Shown here: one piece after another, positions 24,601 to 33,600 of the stretch | Layout of the letters: every line of letters starts with the position of its first letter | How positions within the stretch are numbered: position 1 is the first letter of the stretch | Assembly (NCBI GenBank): GCA_026874595.1 | Contig: CM049312.1 | Coordinates: forward strand, 52,515,429-52,579,428 | Direction: 5' to 3' | Origin: Sipunculus nudus | Lineage: Eukaryota > Annelida > Sipuncula > Golfingiida > Sipunculidae | DNA length: 64,000 nucleotides | Translations under genes and position numbers: made by a program | Notes under the pieces: model-generated | The model's database searches: none | What the model was told of the DNA's origin: nothing | What the model saw: only the letters and a program-made list of their open reading frames with translations

Positions 24601-27600
24601 TTACAGACAAATGTAAACAATGGTACACCTTGCCACAGCCAGAAGCATGAAATTAGATCAGACTTCGAATCCTAGACAATATGCACATGTATATGTAATA
24701 CCGGTAACATGTGCCAGGTTTAAAAGATTACAAGCTACTAATGGGACACAGATCATTCTGAAAATTTTTGTCCATTCCTTGACAAAGTAATTGATATTAA
24801 AAACAATGTTTTAAAACCACACATTTAATTAATGCATGGGATCTAGTGTTATCAAAATGTATGGAGGTCACAACAGGGCCTGAGCAGTTTGTTTAGTTTG
24901 TGTGGTAACTCACCTCTGAAACAAGATCAATCCCAGTCACAAAGTCTCCACTTTTGTTTTCATAACGCTTAACATCCTGAAACAAAAAAGAAGTGTCAAG
25001 TGCCAAATGATATCACATATGATCCTGGGTGGAGGGTATTTGTCTATTTGGGAGGTAGTGTATGATCCAAAGTGTTGGATATTTGAGATGTAGTGTATGA
25101 TCCAAAGTGTTGGATATTTGAGATGTAGTGTATGATCCAAAGTGTTGGATATTTGAGATGTAGTGTATGATCCAAAGTGTTGGATATTTGAGATGTAGTG
25201 TATGATCCAAAGTGTTGGATATTTGAGATGTAGTGTATGATCCAAAGTGTTGGATATTTGAGATGTAGTGTATGATCCAAAGTGTTGGATATTTGAGATG
25301 TAGTGTATGATCCAAAGTGTTGGATATTTGAGATGTAGCGTATTATCCAGGTCAGTGGGCGATCCAGGTCTGACAGTGGGCAAGTAACATAATAGCATGG
25401 GCATTTAGGCCACTCACTGCACACCTGTGAACTGGGTTGGTTTGGTGTACCCAGTATTTGATTTGGTCTTCCTAAACCTGAATAAAGCTACCAGCAGTTT
25501 TAAAATTTGGTTACTTTCAAATTTTAGCTTATAACAAGTGACCCATGGGTCATGACGCTCAGCTGCCAAGCATGACCTGCGACATCATGGGCTGCGATTC
25601 ACAACTAGTAAAATTGTTGCAGAACCTATATGCCAATTTTGTTTAAACTTTCTACATTGCCATAAATTCTTATCATATATGTCTGGTTAAAACATAGTGA
25701 ACTAGATATTTCTTGGCACCGCAGGTGCCAGAGTATCCCCAGACATAGTAGGGCCCCCCCCTTTTAAGAATAGGCCCCCATTTTTAGCAGCATATACTGA
25801 CACTTGGCAAGCAATTATTGTTTCTTCCATCTATCAATCCACAATTTTTCTGAAGATGTTGGTCCTGTGACCTTGACCTTTGACCTTGTGACCTCACAAA
25901 TGACAGGCGTCTTCCTCTATTGGCAGGGGAACTGTATGTGCAAGATGAAATTTCTGAGATGAAATGTTTGGCTGAAAATGCATCCACATCTTTTTGAAGA
26001 TGTGTCCTGTGACCTTGACCTTTGACCTCATGATCCCAAAATCAATTCGGGTCTTGCTTTTCCAATGGGACATATACAAGTCAAGTTTGAAATCCATACA
26101 TCAATAAAAGCAGGCATTATCATCCAGAAACTAATTTTTGGACAGATGTCTCCTGTGACCTTCACCTTTGACCTTGTGACCTCAAAATTGATAGGGGTCT
26201 TCCACTCTTGGCAGGTGATCTATATGTGCAAGATGAAAGATCTGAGATGAATTGTTTGGCTGAAAATGCATCCACAATCTTTTTAAAGATGTGTCCTGTG
26301 ACCTTGACCTTTGACCTCATGACCCCAAAATCGATTCGGGTCTTGCTTTTCCAATGGGTCATATACAAGTCAAGTTTGAAATCCATACATCAATAAAAGC
26401 AGGAATTATCATCCATCATCCAGAAACTTTTTTTTTGACAGATGGCTCCTGTGACCTTCACCTTTGACCTTGTGACCTCAAAATTGATAGGGGTCTTCCT
26501 CTATTGGCAGATGAACTTTATGTGCAAGATGAAAGGTCTGAGATGAAATGTTTGGCTGAAAATGCATCCACAATCTTTTTAAAGATGTGTCCTGTGACCT
26601 TGACCTTTGACCTCATGACCCCAAAATCGATTGGAGTCTTGCTTTTTCAATGGGACATATATAAGTCAAGTTTGAAATCAATACATCAATAAAAGCAGGA
26701 ATTATCATCCAGAAACTAATTTTTTGACATATAGCTCCCTGTGGCCTTGACCTTTGTTCTTGTGACCCCAAAATTGATCCACTATTGGCAAGTGAGCTAT
26801 ATATTCAAGATGGAAGACCTTGAAAGTTTGGCTTAAAATGCATCCACAGTATCTTGTAAGATGCAAGTCCAGTGACCTTGACCTTAGACCTCATGACCCT
26901 AGAACCTATAGCGTTCTTACTTTAGTAGTGGGCCATACATAAGTCTCATTTGAAATCCATATGGCTATCAACACTGGAGATATCATAAGAGGTGTGTGAT
27001 TTTCACCAAATATGGACACATTAAAGGTCAAGGCCACTCTCATGGTAAAGGTCATGACCCAAATGTAAACAGACCTCATCCCATAGCCAATCTCTCTACA
27101 TGTGCATAATATGAAAGAAATCTGTCCATTAGTTTTTGACTTATAATGCTTACAGTACTGACAAGTGGCAATTATGGGGGTATTAAAAGGCGTAAAAACA
27201 AGAAAAGGATGATAGGTGGCGCCACCAGTTTCCGGTATATCACAAGGCTATCCAAGATCTTCGGTCACCTTAATTTTTAGACCAGTCCATGCAAGCTTAC
27301 TTGAGATTTTTAAGAATTTGTGTTATTTTCAGCAATAATGGACCTATTCAAGGTCAAGGTCATTCTCCTAGCATAGGTCATGACCCCATTTTAAATAGGC
27401 TTCGTCCCTTACCTATATCTATACAAATGTAAAGTTTGAAAAAAATCAGTGAAATATTTTTTGAGTTATCCCACTCACAAGGTTTTTCTTCGGCGGCAGC
27501 AGGACCGTCATGAAACCATAGTATCCAGACTTTGTCTGGGGATACAATGATGGTCTGAGGCAAAATGTATGGTTGTTCAGCTATCAGGAACTAATCCCAC

Positions 27601-30600
27601 AGCTTGCTCGATACCTGTCAGTCTCAAAAGGAATACCACACAGGCCACATTTAAGATAAAAATATAGCAAAAGATCAAGGAAATCCATGAAAGAATTATT
27701 GTGAAACAGGTGCTTCCATATTAATTTTTATTCAATACAAGCCAACTGTACTGAGCTTTCATAAATGATGGTCATATTTATTAAGAAATCTTTGACCCAA
27801 TGCAAGATTACATTAATATACATCCCACTGCATTCACTTTAATAGTTCTTGAGATAATATGTTCTAAAGGAATTTAAAGATGGCTTCCTGGTGGCCATAT
27901 TGGATTTCTGACAGGTCGGAAATTGAACAACAAACATCCTCTAAAAGGGACCAAACTTCATAAAAAAATCACAGAAACTGCCCTGGCAAAAGGATTTCTA
28001 AAATGGCTACCTGGCAGACATAATGGTTTTCTGACAAGTCTGACATTTGATATCACACATCCTCCAATAAGACACTAAACTTGTAGCAATTGCTTCAAAG
28101 AATGTAATAGTTATGAATGTCCAAAACAATTAAAAAGGCATGATCAGGTTGGAGAGCTCTCATATCAGATTTATGAACATGCAAATGTAAAAAGTGCTAT
28201 TCAATGGGGTCAGCAGGGTAGGTAAACTGCAAAACCTAAAAGAAAAGAAATGCAGAAAGCATCATGAAGAGTCTTGTAATCAAATAAAGCCATCCTAAAT
28301 CCAGGTAAAGACCCACATATTATCAGAACAAACACTTGCTGGTATATCTGATGATTTTTATAATAATATTCAGATATCTAGAAAACTAAGTTTATTGCTA
28401 TGATTCCATGATATAAACTGCAAAATGTTCCCATCATTTTATAAATCAGTAGCTAAACCTTAACACTTAACTCTCATAGTCTTAATGCCTCGCCAAAGCA
28501 TTCCGGCAACAGTGTTTTTGTTATGCCTTAATGATATATCCTTATCACTCCATACGCTGATACAAAAGGGAGTCATATATCACAAGTGTCACTGACAATT
28601 ATGGGCACATAGTGAGATGTACCAGTTGTGAGTGCCATGGTTATATATACAAGAAAACAAGAAAAATAGAGATGGTCTACAAAATAAGTTATTGTGATCA
28701 TCCCTGACCTATGACCTTCGCCTTTTGCCCACATATCAACTGGATTCTTTCTAAATGATGGGTAACTACTTACCACTTACATCTGGCCGGGTGTAATTAC
28801 TTGGCAACCAATGAGTGAATAACTTAGACCTGCAACCTTTAACCTCCTGACCAGCTGACCTCAAAATCAATTAGTTATTTCTTCATGCAAAGGACCCATA
28901 AATATGAAGTTTCAATCAAATTCAGTGATGCATAGATGTGGCATATGTGAAAGACTGAAGGTTTGGGTTGAACAGTTTCACTTGAAATATGTTCACAAGT
29001 ATTTAGAACAATATTGTGACCTTGACCTTTGACCTTTTGAACTCAACATCAATAGGCTTTTTCTCCTATTGGTAGGCAAGCCATATATGACAGATGGAAA
29101 GTATAGATTGAAAAGCTTGCCTTAAAATGACTCCATGCAAGAAGAGGGTGCTGTGAACTTGACCTTTGACCTCAAAATCAACAGGTCTTTTCCCCTGTTG
29201 GCAGAGAAGCGATACCAGTGCTGAAAGGTTTGGAATGAAAGGTCTAGCTTGAAATGTGTCCACAACCTTTTCAAAGAAGTGGATCCTGTGACCCTGACCT
29301 TTGACCTTGTGACCTCAACATCTATAGGATTCTTCTCCCACTTAGTAGGTGAGCTATATGTGAAAGATCAAAGAATTGGGATGAAAGGTTTGGCTTAATA
29401 TGCATCCTGAGGCTTTTCAAAGAAGTTGGTTCTGTGACCTTGACCTTTGACCTTGTGACCTCAAAATAATTATGGTTCTTCCCCTGTTGGTAGGTGAGCT
29501 GTATGTGAAAGATGGAAGGTTTGGGATGAAAATTTTGGCTAAAAGAATTATTTCTGGGGGGTGCAAACACACTCCATAACTTCGAGAATATAGGTCGCAG
29601 TGACCTAATTTCAGGTTTGCAAGGAGATCTTTTTAGAACCTCTAAGACTGCATAGGGTTCATGGCCCTAGCCCCTACGGTTATGATTTGTGCCCTGCTAA
29701 CGGCCGGCCGGCCGGACGGACAGACGGAAGGACGCCAGACAAAGACCCATCGCTATAGCCCAGCATGACTGAAAGTCAGCTGAGCTAAAAACTTAAATCT
29801 GTATGTGCGTATCATGAAAATTAAATCAACAGTAAAAAAAAATATGTCATAGTCAAAATTAGGCAAATTTTAAGGTTATAAAATTTTACATTAATGCTAT
29901 TGCTAAAAACCATTTTATTTTTTTTTTAAATTTGGATTTAATTCAGGTTTTCGATTAATTATAATTAAATATAGTAATATGCTCAAACAAAACTTGTTGA
30001 GCTTCAACAGTTACCATGCTGAGTGAGTGAAAAGCTTTGTTGATATTTTGATAAGGTAACAGCACAGTTTGTTGTGGGATCCACAAATGTGCTACTCACA
30101 GTTGAGGGAATGACCTGTACAATTAGGCCTTGTAATGGCAAATTGGTAGAATGTAAAAAAAAAAAATATATAAAAGTACTTATTATACACATCAAAATAT
30201 ATCCAATTGGGTTGTAGTAAATGAGTCTGTTATAAAACATTAATCATTTCATCATAAACATGTTGTAACCTTATTATTTTAATAAAACAATCGTCCCTAA
30301 CAAATTAATCCTTGTAATCCAGCCGTGATTTAAACATAACAAATTTGATGAACTTGTCGTGAGTGGACTTTGCTTGACTGGTACCCTGCAGGAACCCCTT
30401 TTAACACCCACTTTTTCCTTGTCCAGCAGCAATAAGATCAGAGAAGGGTCTCAGATTAGATCCTGTTGCAAAGGACAATGGGACATTTCACATAATCATC
30501 GCAACTTCTTCTTTAATGTAAACATTAGGGCTCTTGGTAAAATTATGGATGTGTGGGGCAACTGAGCATTACATTGGTGCTACAACCTTTCAGAAATTTC

Positions 30601-33600
30601 ATTAAATATCCCAAGGCAACAAAAAGGTAATTATCTTATGTTGACACTGCCCAAAAAGTCATATATTTACTATTCAAAAGGGGTCTCTTGTATGGAACCT
30701 TACACTGCCTTTTCATAAGGTTACATTCAAGCAGGACGACTTTGGGATAGACGACTTTGGGATGGACGACAATTCGAACGGATGACATTCTGAATAGACG
30801 ACAATATAATTTTATACGTAACAAGTAGGTGCAATTGATATGGTGATAAAGTGATATTTAACCCTAACCTAACCATTAAACCTATCTACAGTTGTAATCC
30901 CCCAGGATCCACAATTTATCATGCATAAAAATGTCTAAAAAAAAGGTTGTTGATTTAGAGCAGGGGCAGGGGGGGGGGGGGGGGAAGGGGGTCTTGACCC
31001 CCAAAACTCCCCATCATGTATAAGATTTGTCTAAAAAAATGGTCATTGGTTGAGGGGGGGGAAGGGTTTCAACCCCCAAAAACCCTCCCTCTGGATCTGC
31101 CCCTGCCCCCAATTAACCCCACTTTAACTCCTTATTACGTATTAAGTTATACTGTGTCTATTCAGGATGTTGTCCATTGGGAACGTGTCCGAATGTCGTC
31201 CATCCTGAAGTCGTCCATCCCGAAGTCGTCCCGCTGGAATGACACCCTTCATAAGGGTCATTCTCAAGAGGTTAATGTAGAGCAGCAGAATGAATGTGAA
31301 AAAAATTGCTTTGGACAAGACATACAGGACAGTATATTCGGCTCCTGGTAACTTGTACAAATTACTCAATACTTACCTAATTTTTGGCATGTACATAGGA
31401 AATATACATAGAAAAATATTTATGCTAGAGCCTAGGTATTTCTGATATACACAAAACAACACCAGTGGTTTTAACATTTGGCAGTCTTGAAACGCAATAA
31501 TAGGTTACATGTGAAAAATTGGTTTTATTTTATTAATTCCTCCAAGAAACAAAGTTGCAGTGACTCAGTTTTGGGTTTGGTTAGATAACTTGGCAGAACT
31601 ATAGAAACTGGGCTGCAGCCTATCGCTGGTACCTTATGCACAATGGGTGTCGCATAATAAATTGTTTCCTGACAAAGGTCGATACATATTATTTTCTTGA
31701 GAATTCCCGTATTTAATTTTGCTCATAACCTGAGTCTATTATATTAGAGGAGGAGGGGTCCGGGGAACCGGGATGTGGGGGCCTCTGCCCAACCTTAAGC
31801 ATAATTCTCCTGTTCAAATAATAAATGGTTCCCTATTTTAGTGATAGATGGCCCTTCAATCGCAGATATAAATGAACAAAACTCTCCCCTGCTGGTATCT
31901 CGTCTTCACGGCTCACTTAGTAGCGTGTAGGGCCCCTAGTCTAGAGATTGTAGGTTCAATTTGGCCTATAAGATTGAACTCCTCAATTGCTTTTTTTCAG
32001 TGACTGACGCATTGTGGAGTCCATAGATTGCACCTGTAGTTAACTGCCATTTATAACACTTCATACACAACTGTGAGATTTAACATATAACCATTGATTA
32101 ATGTTCAGTACATCTGTGTGTATTGTATATTTGACCACTAGAAAACATTACTGTTCTCTTCTCAGCCCTATTTTGCACCAAGGAAGTTAAAATATGGACA
32201 TAATAGTACACAGGCCTAAAGCCTTATACTGGACTGCAACCAAATGCAAGATGTCTACCGGAGCTGTTAATGCTTCAATTCTCTCTGGACAAATACTATC
32301 AGGTGTTGATTTTCCAGGTGCTTCATGCATTCCAGAATGGTTATTTTTTATTACAAGCCTTTCAACATACAACATTATGTGAACGTTGGTTTGCTGAAAC
32401 CATAGGAAATATTTTTATTTAATTTTCTTCCTAAGAGTAACAGATCGTATCGTGCTACAACCCCAGTGAGCCCTTTGGTGGGCCGGCGACTCAACAGAAA
32501 CCTGAAACCTGTTACTTCGCCGTCGGTTTCTAGTTCGATTCCCAATTCAGGCGACTTCTGATAGTGGTACTTGTTTATGTTAGAAGAGTTGGTATGAGTG
32601 TAGGGACATCTACAGGGAAAAGTATAGGAGTTAAAATAGGGAATGAGAGGAGACAGTTTTATTTATATTTTCATGTTCCTCAATAGAAGCCTAGCTTGCG
32701 TTCTATAGTGGCTCTGATATTTTAAGACATTGAACTGTTGGCACTTTGGTTTCGAAATGTGCGAATTTGTAGGACAGGTCGAGGACCATTGCTTTAGTTC
32801 AGGGACGGGCACAGGGCTTACAGTTCGCTGAGCTTAAAACTAAGTCACATGTCAATTGTTATTGTGGCTTGTATACAACTAGCTGCATTAAATGTGGCGT
32901 TATCCAGGACCCTGGATACCGCCGCATAAAAAGCTTCAGAGTAAACTGGAGAACTTCAAACCTTTGTCAGAAAAAAAAATCGTGTAAAATCAAACAGTGC
33001 CTTTATGACAAGGAAACTTTGAGTAATTTAAGGGAGATAAAGTACTTTATTCGAATGACCAAGAAATTCAGCTAAATATGATGTTTTAGTATGTAAACAA
33101 GACTCACTTTTAAAACTTTGCAACCCTTGCGCTTGAAACTGTCTCAGAATCTGAAACAATGAACTGCGTGACCTTTGCTCGCTGAGCCAAGATGGCCCGT
33201 TACCACTGGTTACACAGGCGGCTGCCTGCCAGCCGTGGCTGGGGGTGTGGCTGGGGGGAAACCCAGAGCAGACATCGTTCCCCGTGTATCACCGTTTATT
33301 AGGATAATACATATTCTTCTAATCAACATTTAAAGTAGACAAACACTGTCTAAGTGGTATGTTATATGCGTATTTGATAAGAATATCTTTATTTCTTAAC
33401 GAATACGACATTTTCAGACGAAATATAAGAATTTAATTGTCATGTGGAATGTCTCCAGTTTCCTCAAATCATCTTCTAGGGCTCTCGCACAGCGTAGAGT
33501 ATAGTAAGAGAGGACGGGTGCTAGGGCTTGTATACAACTATAGTCCGTTCCACCAACCGTGAAACACTGTTTTTTCACGTTTTCTTTTCTACCTTGATAT

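Noticed and set aside
25013-25424. Three overlapping open frames of 100-155 codons on the minus strand
   Set aside because: They are produced by the 35-bp minisatellite read in all three frames.
32520-32545. B-box-like GTTTCTAGTTCGATTCCC suggesting a tRNA gene
   Set aside because: No matching A box or cloverleaf could be drawn; at best a degenerate SINE trace.
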